Positions 56,943 to 64,000 of a stretch of 64,000 nucleotides of DNA are shown piece by piece. The notes beneath the pieces are model-generated. The model did not search any database. It saw only the letters and a list, made by a program, of their open reading frames with translations, and was not told the DNA's origin. Position numbers and translations under genes: made by a program. Where the stretch lies: contig NZ_JAHKKG010000009.1 of NCBI RefSeq assembly GCF_018829635.1, forward strand, positions 248,001-312,000. The letters are read 5' to 3'. Every line of letters starts with the position of its first letter. Position 1 is the first letter of the stretch. The stretch comes from Paractinoplanes bogorensis (GTDB lineage: Bacteria > Actinomycetota > Actinomycetes > Mycobacteriales > Micromonosporaceae).

Positions 56943-58526
56943 ATGACACCGCCATCACGTGTCAAGAGCGCCGCTCGACGGCGTGCAATGAGGGCCGACC
57001 GAGCTGCCACCATCACGCCACGGGCCGTGCTCTACGTACGCATGAGCATGGATCGCACCGGCGAAGGTGCCGGCTTGAAGCGGCAGGAACAAGCATGTCG
57101 GGCACTCGCACTAGCACAAGGTTGGGAGGTCGTTGGCGTAGTCGACGACACCATTTCGGCGGCCGACAGTCGTCTCGCGGATCGCAGCGGGTGGCGCCAA
57201 GTGGTGCAGTTGGTCGAGTGCGGTCAGGCTGACCTGATCGTCGCGTGGCATCTGGATCGAGTAACCCGCTCGATCAAGGATCTCGAATTCCTGATCGATC
57301 TTGCCGTGGAGAGAGACATCGGTCTTGCTACCGCAACCGGCGATATCGACCTGACCACTGACGTCGGACGCATGGTCGCGCGGATTCTGGCTGCCGTCGC
57401 CTCAGCCGAGACCGAACGAAAGGCCGAACGACAAATTCTCGCGAACGATCTACGAGTGGCGGCAGGAAGACCCCAGTGGATTCGGCGGCCCTTCGGATAT
57501 GAGATGGACGGCAGCCTGCGCGAGGAAGAAGCCGCAGCCATCTTCAAGGCCTACCACGACGTGCTCGCGGGCAAGGCACTCAGCACGGTGGCCAGGGAGT
57601 GGAACGACGCCGGCTTCCGAACGTCGGCGCCGTCGGCGCGCACTGCTCGCCCGCGGGCTCCGCGCAAGCATCACTACGCCCCCTCCGGCCGCTGGAACAA
57701 CGTCGCCGTTCGTCTGGTTCTGCGGGCTCCACGCAACATCGCCAAGTCGACGCTGTACGGGGAGATCATGGGCGACGCAGCGTGGGCACCGATCGTGGAC
57801 GAGCGGACCTGGCTGGCGATGGACCATCTGCTGGCAACTCGTGAGCGCCCTGACAGCAGGCTGGGCAGATTGTCTAAGTTACTGTCCCGGCTCGCCATCT
57901 GCTCGGTCTGCGACGGTCCGATGGGCGCAAGCATTCGAGCGGACAAGCCCATCTATATCTGCCAGGGTCGGAACTCGGAGTCAGCGAGCCGTGGGCACTG
58001 CCAACTGCCGATCGACTTCGCGGATGGCGTCGTGGTAACTCGCCTGATCGAGCAGATGCGGAACATCGGACGCTCCGCGTTTCGACCCCGACCGCAGTCG
58101 CTCGATGTGGACCACCTGGAGGCACGCTCGACGGAAATCGACGTGATCATGGCAGAGCTGGTCGAGGATCGGGCGGCCGGACTGATCGACCGGAAGGCTC
58201 TCATCAAGGGCACGGCGACGCTTCGAGAGGAACTCGCCGCGATCCGAGCAGATCTGGCCGCAGCTCGAGGCGATACGCCCGTGGGAGCGTTCGACGCGAC
58301 GGCAGCGCTTGAAGAGTTCGACCAGCTCGATCTTCAGAAACGACGAAAAATCCTCCGCGAGGCATTCGCGTTCATCCGGGTAATTCCCCGCGGGAAGGGG
58401 CGGCCGAAGGCTGGACAGCCGACCTGGCGTGCAGACCTCATAGAAACTGAATTCACGCCCGCCTGGTCGTCGCCGCAAACCACTCGGACTATGGCTGGTC
58501 GTAGCGCTCGTCGTGCGCCTTCCTAG
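56943..58526 (+). CDS. Large serine recombinase (phiC31-type integrase)
   Basis: 527 residues. The catalytic resolvase domain (about 26-175) has VLYVRMSMDRTGEG with catalytic Ser35, ADLIVAWHLDRVTRS and ARILAAVASAETERKAER. A recombinase domain (about 190-300, RRPFGYEMDGS), a zinc-ribbon (about 315-360, CSVCDGPM..C..HC) and a coiled coil (about 370-480) follow. It would insert or excise a mobile element between att sites. No phage or conjugation genes lie beside it. The last 38 nt overlap the convergent ricT end. The gene is less GC-rich than its neighbours, pointing to transfer. Confidence 0.92.
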   Translation: MTPPSRVKSAARRRAMRADRAATITPRAVLYVRMSMDRTGEGAGLKRQEQACRALALAQGWEVVGVVDDTISAADSRLADRSGWRQVVQLVECGQADLIVAWHLDRVTRSIKDLEFLIDLAVERDIGLATATGDIDLTTDVGRMVARILAAVASAETERKAERQILANDLRVAAGRPQWIRRPFGYEMDGSLREEEAAAIFKAYHDVLAGKALSTVAREWNDAGFRTSAPSARTARPRAPRKHHYAPSGRWNNVAVRLVLRAPRNIAKSTLYGEIMGDAAWAPIVDERTWLAMDHLLATRERPDSRLGRLSKLLSRLAICSVCDGPMGASIRADKPIYICQGRNSESASRGHCQLPIDFADGVVVTRLIEQMRNIGRSAFRPRPQSLDVDHLEARSTEIDVIMAELVEDRAAGLIDRKALIKGTATLREELAAIRADLAAARGDTPVGAFDATAALEEFDQLDLQKRRKILREAFAFIRVIPRGKGRPKAGQPTWRADLIETEFTPAWSSPQTTRTMAGRSARRAPS

Positions 58527-59331
58527 GCCCGCACACCGACGCCCGCGAGCAGGAGCATCGGGATCCGTCAGCATCCATGCGAACAATGACGGAGTCTTTG
58601 GGAACGCTGTGTCCGACAACCCGGCCGTCGCCGTCCGGCGTCGTCACCCGGCTGCCGACTGCGGGGGCGGATGCGGCGAAAGCCGAGTACAGCGGATGTT
58701 CGTATTTGAGGCAGCACATCAGGCGGCCGCACGCGCCGGAGATGCGCAGGGGGTTGAGCGGCAGGTCCTGGTCTTTGGCCATGCGGATGGTGACCGGCTC
58801 GAAGTCGGTCAGGAACGTGGCGCAGCACAGGTCGCGGCCGCACGAACCGATGCCGCCCTGCACTCGGGCGGAGTCGCGCGCGGAGAGCTGACGGAGCTCG
58901 ACCCGGCAGTGCAGGGTCGCTCCGAGGTCGCGTACGAGGGAACGGAAATCGACCCGATGTGGGGCAGTGAAGTAGATCGTCGTGCGGGCGCTGCCGGTGC
59001 CCGCCTGGTCGAGCACGTGGTCGACGGCGACCACCTTCATGGGCAGCTCGTGCGCCTTGATCAGCTTTTTGGCGGCGACCTTGGCCTCCGCCTTGCGTTT
59101 GCGCAGCAGCTCATCGCGCTTTAGATCGTTCTCTTCGGCGAGGCCGGCGACCTTGGGGAACCCCGAGGTGTCTTCACTCACCCACTGCGCCGCCCAGACG
59201 CACTCCGCCACCTCGGGGCCGTCGTCCGTGGGCACGAGCACACGGTCGCCGACCTGGGGCGAGAACTCGCCCGGATCGAGGTAGTAGAGGCGGCCGTACC
59301 GGTTGAAGCTGACCGCGCACAGCATGCCCAT
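58489..59331 (-). CDS. PSP1 domain protein (RicT/YaaT-like)
   Basis: A 280-residue PSP1 protein. It begins MGMLCAVSFNRYGRLYYLDPGEF and has the cysteine motifs GSCGRDLCC, SGACGRLMCCLKYEHP and SRCSCSRASVCG. RicT/YaaT homologues form [4Fe-4S]-bearing complexes that affect RNA processing and cell differentiation in Bacillus; the actinobacterial role is not defined. ATG 59331 has TAGGGT 7 nt upstream (leaderless). Its 3' end is overlapped by the integrase; the protein's C-terminus (KAHDERYDQP) seems complete or nearly so. Confidence 0.9.
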   Translation of the reverse strand: MGMLCAVSFNRYGRLYYLDPGEFSPQVGDRVLVPTDDGPEVAECVWAAQWVSEDTSGFPKVAGLAEENDLKRDELLRKRKAEAKVAAKKLIKAHELPMKVVAVDHVLDQAGTGSARTTIYFTAPHRVDFRSLVRDLGATLHCRVELRQLSARDSARVQGGIGSCGRDLCCATFLTDFEPVTIRMAKDQDLPLNPLRISGACGRLMCCLKYEHPLYSAFAASAPAVGSRVTTPDGDGRVVGHSVPKDSVIVRMDADGSRCSCSRASVCGPRKAHDERYDQP

Positions 59332-59338
59332 GGGCACC

Positions 59339-59344
59339 ACCCTA
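59339..59344 (-). promoter_or_regulatory. -10 hexamer TAGGGT, leaderless promoter of the PSP1 gene
   Basis: TANNNT hexamer 7 nt before ATG 59331 on the minus strand. Confidence 0.5.
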
Positions 59345-59489
59345 CGACGCGCCGCACGCCGCACCAAATGCCTGATTTGGGCTACCCGGCGGGGTTGTCG
59401 TATAGACGTATCGCAACCGCCCTAATCGACCCTCGTTGGGCAGACCCGTAGACGTCACCACGTTGTGCCGCAATTCGGGAGGAACTTCC

Positions 59490-61043
59490 ATGACGCCCGC
59501 CAGGTCGCTGGCCGCCAGTGTCGTCGCGCTCGGTTTCGCCGGCGCCCTCACCGCGCCGCAACCCGCGCTCGCGGCGCCCGCACCCTGCGAACGCGCCGAG
59601 AACTTCGCGGCACAGTCCGGAGCCGAGCTTCTGAGGATCAACAAGCTCGAGGTACGCACGTCGGCCGCCGAACGGCCCCGCGTCAAGGCCGAGGAAGGCG
59701 AGTCAGAGGACGCAGCCGACGCGGTCACGCCCGATCCGGAGGACAGCGACACGCTGAGCGAGGGCATCGGCAAGATCGGAGCTGGGGCGCTCGGCTATCT
59801 GGGGGCGGCCCCGAAGCAGACGGCCGAGACCGACGGCGACGCCGAGGTCGTCGGGAAGATCGCCGAGCGGCTCACCGACACCTCGGGGGCGGGCGGCGGA
59901 GAAGCCATCAAGACCGACCCTTCCCGTACGGACGGAGCCTCGCTCACCGAAGTGGGACTCGGGGAGGCTCGTACGGCGATGATCGCGCCCGCCCGCGTCT
60001 CGTCGGCCGCCTACGCCCGCATCCTGGACGGCCGCTCGGGCAACAAGTCGATCGCCAAGCCCCTGCTCCAGCAGGCGCCGCCGACCAACGCCGAGGCCGC
60101 CCAGCGCTCGACCCCCGCCACGAAGGCCGGCCCGCTGCGCCTGGGCGACGGCAAGATCCGGACGCACGCCCGGTGGAGCGCGGGCATGGCCTGCGGTCAG
60201 GTCACGGGCGAGACGGGTCGCGCCGACACCTCCCTGAGCAGCGTCAACCTGCTGAACAGTGGCACCAAGGCGCTGGTCCAGGTTCCCGGCACGATGACGA
60301 GCCGGGGCACCACGGCCATCGAGAACAGCGGTTCCGACGCCCGTACGGTCGCCCGCTCGACGGTCACCGCCGGGCGCATCGAGCTCGCGGGCGGCCGGGT
60401 CCGTCTGCGGGTGCTGCGGGCTCCGACGCTCGAGGCCGCGATGTCAGCCACGTCCGGCGGCAAGATCAGCTACCGCTCCGCGATCGTCGAGGTGTCCGGG
60501 GACGGCATCGCGACCAAACGTCTGGAAGCCGCGGGCGAGCACGTCGACGTCTCGCTGACCCCCGACCGGCGCACGATGGAGTCGGCTCAGCTGGCCGATC
60601 TGGGCGACCTTCGGGAAGCCGCGCCGATGCCGGTCCCGACCGTTCCCGGTCTGCCGTCGGTGACCGCTCCGGAACCGGAGTCGGCGACCGCACCGGCACA
60701 GGGCACCCGGCTCCGGGTCGCGCTGGGCGACGTCCGGCACGCGGTCAAGGGGCACGCCATCGCGGCGCGGGCCTCGGCGATCAAGGTGGCGCTGCTGCAG
60801 AACTCCGGCTCGGACGGTTACGGCGGTGGCCGCTCCGAGGTGTCGCTGGCCATGTCGCTCGGCGTGCTGGAGGCGGCGGCGGTCTCGCCGGACAGTCCCG
60901 AGCTCTCGTCGGCCGGCGCGGGAGGCGGGCTGCCGGTGACCGGCCCGCGCCTCGACCGGATCGCCATCGTCGGCGGCGCGTTGCTGCTGGCCGGCATCGG
61001 AGCGGTGCTGTTGGGTCGGCGGCGTCGGCGCCCGACGGTCTGA
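59490..61043 (+). CDS. LPxTG-anchored surface protein
   Basis: 517 residues. The signal peptide is MTPARSLAASVVALGFAGAL, cleavage near ALA|APA. A long Ala/Ser/Thr-rich ectodomain follows, with a possible beta-rich domain at about 230-380. The sorting signal LPVTG (481-485) is followed by a hydrophobic helix and the tail GRRRRRPTV, so sortase should link it to the wall. No sortase is encoded here. The ATG follows GGGAGGA. Its ligand or function is unknown. It is transcribed divergently from ricT. Confidence 0.86.
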   Translation: MTPARSLAASVVALGFAGALTAPQPALAAPAPCERAENFAAQSGAELLRINKLEVRTSAAERPRVKAEEGESEDAADAVTPDPEDSDTLSEGIGKIGAGALGYLGAAPKQTAETDGDAEVVGKIAERLTDTSGAGGGEAIKTDPSRTDGASLTEVGLGEARTAMIAPARVSSAAYARILDGRSGNKSIAKPLLQQAPPTNAEAAQRSTPATKAGPLRLGDGKIRTHARWSAGMACGQVTGETGRADTSLSSVNLLNSGTKALVQVPGTMTSRGTTAIENSGSDARTVARSTVTAGRIELAGGRVRLRVLRAPTLEAAMSATSGGKISYRSAIVEVSGDGIATKRLEAAGEHVDVSLTPDRRTMESAQLADLGDLREAAPMPVPTVPGLPSVTAPEPESATAPAQGTRLRVALGDVRHAVKGHAIAARASAIKVALLQNSGSDGYGGGRSEVSLAMSLGVLEAAAVSPDSPELSSAGAGGGLPVTGPRLDRIAIVGGALLLAGIGAVLLGRRRRRPTV

Positions 61044-61551
61044 TAGGTGAACCAGGCGCTCGCCTCGTACCGGAACCGGAGTCATCCAAATGGAGAGATG
61101 TCGATCTCTTGATGGATGAGGCCGACCCCGACGGTTGTCCCCTCTGTGTCCGCCGAGCGGTTCGAAGGCGGCGCAACCCCGCGACAACCATCGATTCGTA
61201 GCGTTGAGTAGTGCTTACACCTGCGGGGGGTGCAGGAGGACGCGGCGTCGCATTCGGGATTCTTTCCGGTTAACCGAATGCGGCGCCGCGCCCATGCGCG
61301 CACCACTTCACAGCCGCGATCTGATCGCCCGCCGTCGCTGCGTTCCCATCACCCGACGCAGGCGCCACTACGATCCGCTCACACGTGCAGGCGCAGTCGC
61401 GATCCGCTCACTCGCACGCAGGCGCCGCCGCGAACCGCTCACTCGCACGCAGGGCGCCGCCGCGATCCGGCGGCTCAAACGCGGGCGCCGCTGCGATCTG
61501 ATCACCCGCACGCAGGCGCCGCCGCGATCTGATCACTCGCGTGCGGGCGCT
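61044..61551. other. Non-coding convergent gap, mostly minisatellite
   Basis: The 508-nt gap lies between the convergent LPxTG gene and the WXG-type operon. It contains a very short frame at 61112-61201 (MDEADPDGCPLCVRRAVRRR..., 29 residues) that I cannot support as a gene, and the tandem array at 61318-61553. Confidence 0.6.
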
Positions 61552-61553
61552 TC
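61318..61553. repeat. Degenerate 31-bp minisatellite
   Basis: About seven or eight copies of a 29-32 nt unit (GATCCGCTCACTCGCACGCA plus GGCGCCGCCGC, with variants). The clearest copies are at 61401-61431, 61432-61463 and 61495-61525. It runs up to the stop codon of the next gene. Confidence 0.82.
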
Positions 61554-62166
61554 AGAGCGGGAGCGGATCGGCCAGCTGCTGCGACCCGAGCAAGAGGTCT
61601 TCGGCTTCGGCGTAGTCAGTGGCGACCGTCTGCAGGATGTGCGCCGTCAGCCCAGCGGCCGCCTCGATCTCGGCCGCCCCGGGCGGGAGGCTCGCGGGCG
61701 ACGCCAGCGTCAGCGCCTCGGCCGAGGTCAGCGCCTCAGCCAGCACGGCCGCCAGATTGTCGCGGGCCCGGGTCATCCAGTCGTGCAGGGCGGCGGCCAG
61801 GTCGGCACTCGCCTCGAAACGCTCGTCCAGGCTGTCGTGGTCGCCGGACAGATGCGTCGCGGCCCGTCGGCGCAGATCGTCGTAGGCATCGGCTGCCTCA
61901 CCCTCCCACTCGTCGGGTGGGGGCAGTGCGGCCGCGATCTCGACACAGACCCGGGCGTCGGCCCGCAGTTCGGGCTCGGCCTCGACCAGAGCCGACGGCC
62001 GCAGTTCGGCCACCGCGAGGGCGGCGTCGGCGGGCATCAGCCGTACGCGTCGAAGCTGTGCCCAGACCGGATGACCCGGTGGCGCCCCGGCCGCCTCGAG
62101 AACCTCCTCGGCCCGGCGCAGCAGAGGCAGGGCGGAGTCGAGCACCTGGTCGAGCCGGTCCATCAC
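61552..62166 (-). CDS. Hypothetical helical protein, third gene of the YbaB/WXG-like operon
   Basis: 204 residues, almost all alpha-helical in character and Ala/Leu-rich, with WEGEAADAYDDLRRRAA, a W-x-G-like turn followed by a helix as in ESX/WXG100-related proteins. GTG 62166 or ATG 62163 starts it, with GGGAG close upstream, and it overlaps the stop of the previous gene. The function is not known; by position it may be a client or partner of the two small proteins upstream. Confidence 0.68.
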   Translation of the reverse strand: MMDRLDQVLDSALPLLRRAEEVLEAAGAPPGHPVWAQLRRVRLMPADAALAVAELRPSALVEAEPELRADARVCVEIAAALPPPDEWEGEAADAYDDLRRRAATHLSGDHDSLDERFEASADLAAALHDWMTRARDNLAAVLAEALTSAEALTLASPASLPPGAAEIEAAAGLTAHILQTVATDYAEAEDLLLGSQQLADPLPL

Positions 62167-62591
62167 ATCTCCCGGGTGAAGCGGCGTTCGACCGCCTCGT
62201 CGGTCTCGGCGTAGTTTCGGCGGGCCTGGCGCACCGAGCCGGCCATCTCGCCCAGACGGACGGCGGCCGCCGACGCCTCGTGCGATCGCGCATCGAGCAC
62301 GGCGATCCAGCGTTCCTGCAGAGCCCGCCCGACCCGCCCGGGCAGACCAGCGCCGTCAGACAGACCGGCCCCGCCGGACTGGCTCGCTCCACCGGACTGG
62401 CTCGCTCCGATGGACTGGCTCGCCCCGCCGGACTGGCTCGCTCCGATGGACTGGCTCGCTCCGATGGACTGGCTCGCTCCGATGGCGGTGAACCCGCTGC
62501 GACTCGGCGCGGCGGCGAGGGACGCCGCGTCGCGGGAGACGGCGGTCAGGGCGTCGGCGGCGTGGTCGAGGCGCTCGGCCAGCTCGTCCAT
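62163..62591 (-). CDS. WXG100-like small helical protein with in-frame repeats
   Basis: 142 residues. A helix MDELAERLDHAADALTAVSRDAASLAA leads to a GASQS(I/G) hexapeptide run (about 36-75), then a second helix QERWIAVLDARSHEASAAAVRLGEMAGSVRQARRNYAETDEAVERRF. The length and the YAETDEA.. ending resemble WXG100/ESX secreted proteins, but the central WxG is replaced by the repeat. The gene lies 1 nt after the YbaB-like gene and overlaps the next, so the three form one operon. No ESX ATPase is nearby. Confidence 0.68.
   Translation of the reverse strand: MDELAERLDHAADALTAVSRDAASLAAAPSRSGFTAIGASQSIGASQSIGASQSGGASQSIGASQSGGASQSGGAGLSDGAGLPGRVGRALQERWIAVLDARSHEASAAAVRLGEMAGSVRQARRNYAETDEAVERRFTREM
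62371..62478. repeat. 18-bp in-frame tandem repeat, six copies
   Basis: Six 18-bp units (CCGATGGACTGGCTCGCT and close variants) at 62371, 62389, 62407, 62425, 62443 and 62461. On the minus strand they code S-G/I-G-A-S-Q. Unit changes keep the frame, so copy number could vary between strains. Confidence 0.9.
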
Positions 62592-62592
62592 C

Positions 62593-62919
62593 TCAGGCCT
62601 CCCCCAGTGGACGCAGCTTGCCGAAGATCTCGTCGTGCAGCTTTTCCCGGGCCCAACTGGCGGCCTCGGCGGCGCTGGTCACGGTGGCCTGCAACTCGCG
62701 GGCGAACTCGGCCGCCTGGCGATGCTGCAGGCCGCCGTGGATCTGGATGCCGGCTATCCGGCCGGATGCGGTCACCGTGACCTCGATCGAGTCGTCGGGA
62801 GAGTGGACCGAGACCTGATGGGCCTCAACCGCTCGTTCGTAGTCGTCGCGCAGCGCCTCAACACGTCGATGCCTTTCAATGGCCTCACCGATCCACGCCT
62901 CGTCGATCTCTCGTGCCAT
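62593..62919 (-). CDS. YbaB/EbfC-family-like small protein
   Basis: A 108-residue protein beginning MAREIDEAWIGEAIERHRRVEALRDDYERA. The middle SIEVTVTASGRIAGIQIHGGLQHRQAAEFARELQATVTSAAEAA is the YbaB fold pattern (beta sheet then long helix). Classic YbaB is a nucleoid protein beside dnaX and recR. This version, in an operon with WXG-like proteins, is of the type linked with ESX-like loci in actinobacteria. The ATG follows GAGGAG. It is divergent from holB. Confidence 0.8.
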   Translation of the reverse strand: MAREIDEAWIGEAIERHRRVEALRDDYERAVEAHQVSVHSPDDSIEVTVTASGRIAGIQIHGGLQHRQAAEFARELQATVTSAAEAASWAREKLHDEIFGKLRPLGEA

Positions 62920-63014
62920 ACCCGAGGCTCCTCACCGTGCGTCAGCGCGCCGTCGCGTACCGGGATCAGAAAGTACCTGGAAGAGTGACTTCTTCGCTAC
63001 GCCTGGTTTTCCAC

Positions 63015-63042
63015 TGTGGATAACTCCGGGGGCCTGTGGATG
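63015..63042. promoter_or_regulatory. DnaA boxes in the YbaB/holB divergent gap
   Basis: TGTGGATAA (63015-63023) is a perfect box in reverse orientation, and TGTGGATGA (63034-63042) has one mismatch. They lie about 40 nt upstream of the holB -10, so DnaA could influence holB or the divergent operon. Confidence 0.5.
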
Positions 63043-63071
63043 ACGGATGAGGTTTTGTCGGGGGTGCGCAA

Positions 63072-63077
63072 TACCAT
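63072..63077 (+). promoter_or_regulatory. -10 hexamer TACCAT, leaderless promoter of holB
   Basis: TANNNT hexamer 7 nt before GTG 63085. Confidence 0.5.
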
Positions 63078-63084
63078 CGGTCCC

Positions 63085-64000
63085 GTGAATGACGTCTTCA
63101 CCGATCTCGTCGGCCAGGCCGAGCCGGTCGCCACGCTGCGGTCGGCCGCCGCGGCTGCGGCCCGGGTGGTGGCCGGTGATCAGGTGCCCGCCGGGGCGAT
63201 GACCCACGCCTGGATCTTCACGGGTCCGCCCGGCAGTGGCCGATCGGTGGCCGCGCGCTCCTTCGCCGCGGCGCTCCAGTGCCAGCGCGACGGGGCCGGC
63301 TGCGGTGAGTGCCACGGCTGCCACACCACGTTGGGCAAGACCCATGCCGACGTACGGTTCGTGGTGCCCGAGGGTCTCTCGATCGGCGTCAACGAGATGC
63401 GGGCGCTGGTGCTGCGGGCGGCCAGCGCGCCGTCGGGCGGCCGGTGGCAGGTCGTTGTGATCGAGGATGCCGACCGGCTCACCGAGCAGGCGGGCAACGC
63501 GCTGCTCAAGGCGATCGAGGAGCCGCCGCCGCGCACGGTCTTCCTGCTCTGCACGCCGTCGACCCACCCCGACGACATCTCGGTGACGATCCGTTCGCGC
63601 TGCCGGGTGGTGGCGTTGCGGCAGCCGCCGGCCGACGCCGTGGCCGAGGTTCTGGTGCGCCGTGACGGCATCGCGCCCGACGTCGCTTCGTGGGCGGCGG
63701 CCGCGGCGCAGGGGCACGTCGGCCGGGCCAAGCGACTGTCCAACGACGCCGAGGCCCGTGGCCGGCGCGAGGCCGTGCTGTCGGTGCCCCGGCGGCTCAC
63801 CGGGGTGGGTGCCTGTTTCGAGGCGGCCAGCGCGCTGATCAAGTCGGCCGAGGCCGAGGCGGCGGAGTTGCTGATCGAGACCGACGCCGCCGAGCGGTCG
63901 GCCCTCGAGCAGGCCCTTGGCGCCGGCGGCACGGGCCGGGGCGCGGCCGGGGCGATGCGCGGGGCGGCGGGCCAGATCAAAGACCTGGAGAAGCGGCAGA
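63085..64000 (+). CDS. holB: DNA polymerase III delta' subunit, truncated by the window end
   Basis: The frame stays open to the last base (305 codons seen). It has an AAA+ clamp-loader fold. A Walker-A-like GPPGSGRS (Arg in place of Lys, as expected for delta', which need not hydrolyse ATP) is followed by a zinc module CQRDGAGCGECHGC, VVVIEDADRLTEQAGNALLKAIEEPPPRTVFLL and an SRC-type motif TIRSRCRVV. It is part of the clamp loader at the replication fork. GTG 63085 has TACCAT 7 nt upstream. The missing C-terminus should hold the collar domain. Confidence 0.93.
   Translation, partial: MNDVFTDLVGQAEPVATLRSAAAAAARVVAGDQVPAGAMTHAWIFTGPPGSGRSVAARSFAAALQCQRDGAGCGECHGCHTTLGKTHADVRFVVPEGLSIGVNEMRALVLRAASAPSGGRWQVVVIEDADRLTEQAGNALLKAIEEPPPRTVFLLCTPSTHPDDISVTIRSRCRVVALRQPPADAVAEVLVRRDGIAPDVASWAAAAAQGHVGRAKRLSNDAEARGRREAVLSVPRRLTGVGACFEAASALIKSAEAEAAELLIETDAAERSALEQALGAGGTGRGAAGAMRGAAGQIKDLEKRQ

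Noticed and set aside
54901..58526. tRNA-Thr as attachment site of the serine integrase element
   Set aside because: No duplicated tRNA 3' segment was seen near the integrase, a core-looking metallophosphoesterase gene lies between, and large serine integrases seldom use tRNA genes.
61082..61306. 74-residue minus-strand frame in the gap after the LPxTG gene
   Set aside because: It has poor codon bias, no ribosome site or -10 signal, and a basic low-information sequence.

Overview
This window is high-GC actinobacterial chromosome, most likely from Micromonosporaceae (Actinoplanes or a close relative). The evidence is strong G/C bias at third codon positions, frequent GTG starts, a futalosine (menaquinone) pathway gene pair, SepH, several actinobacterial DUF families (DUF397, DUF2530, DUF3027, DUF4230) and Ku with split LigD enzymes. 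Species assignment is inference. No rRNA, CRISPR array or large biosynthetic cluster is visible, and there is one tRNA.

Layout. 1-14.1 kb is largely cell envelope. It has a polymer-export ABC transporter (permease cut by the window edge), two divergent paralogous secreted coiled-coil/zinc-peptidase-like proteins that each carry a ydaO-type (c-di-AMP) riboswitch leader, a GH65 phosphorylase with a beta-phosphoglucomutase, an orphan sugar-type ABC ATPase, and a translationally coupled pair for a glycerophosphate-type polymer (CDP-alcohol phosphotransferase plus GT2/CDP-glycerol transferase fusion). 14.3-20.5 kb has a PspC protein, a DUF4230 protein and a minus-strand run pdxH, MFS, aldose epimerase, nitroreductase, ParB-like, glutaryl-CoA dehydrogenase-like. 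20.6-35.4 kb is mostly core: citrate synthase, serC, sepH, thpR, MFS/MarR, a purine permease, DUF2530, DUF3027, an MFS protein with a very long disordered tail, mqnB, mqnD, a cold-shock protein and a HAD phosphatase. 35.4-45.9 kb is DNA maintenance: a helicase-associated protein, XPB helicase with a palindromic miniature element just upstream, PadR/HAAS, ligD-type ligase and polymerase divergent from ku, Nudix, MFS.

46-58.5 kb is the accessory part. It has IS256 and IS110 fossils, a TetR/MFS operon divergent from a flavin reductase, an XRE/DUF397 regulatory island with duplicated DNA, tRNA-Thr, a membrane metallophosphoesterase and a solitary large serine integrase whose 3' end overlaps ricT (PSP1). 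59-64 kb has an LPxTG surface protein, a 31-bp minisatellite, a three-gene YbaB/WXG100-like operon with an in-frame 18-bp repeat, and the start of holB, which runs off the window.

Two window-wide themes stand out. Eighteen genes have a TANNNT -10 hexamer exactly 6-8 nt before the start codon, which predicts leaderless transcripts and fixes many starts. Several regulators (MarR, PadR, TetR, XRE) have clear palindromes over their own promoter or start.
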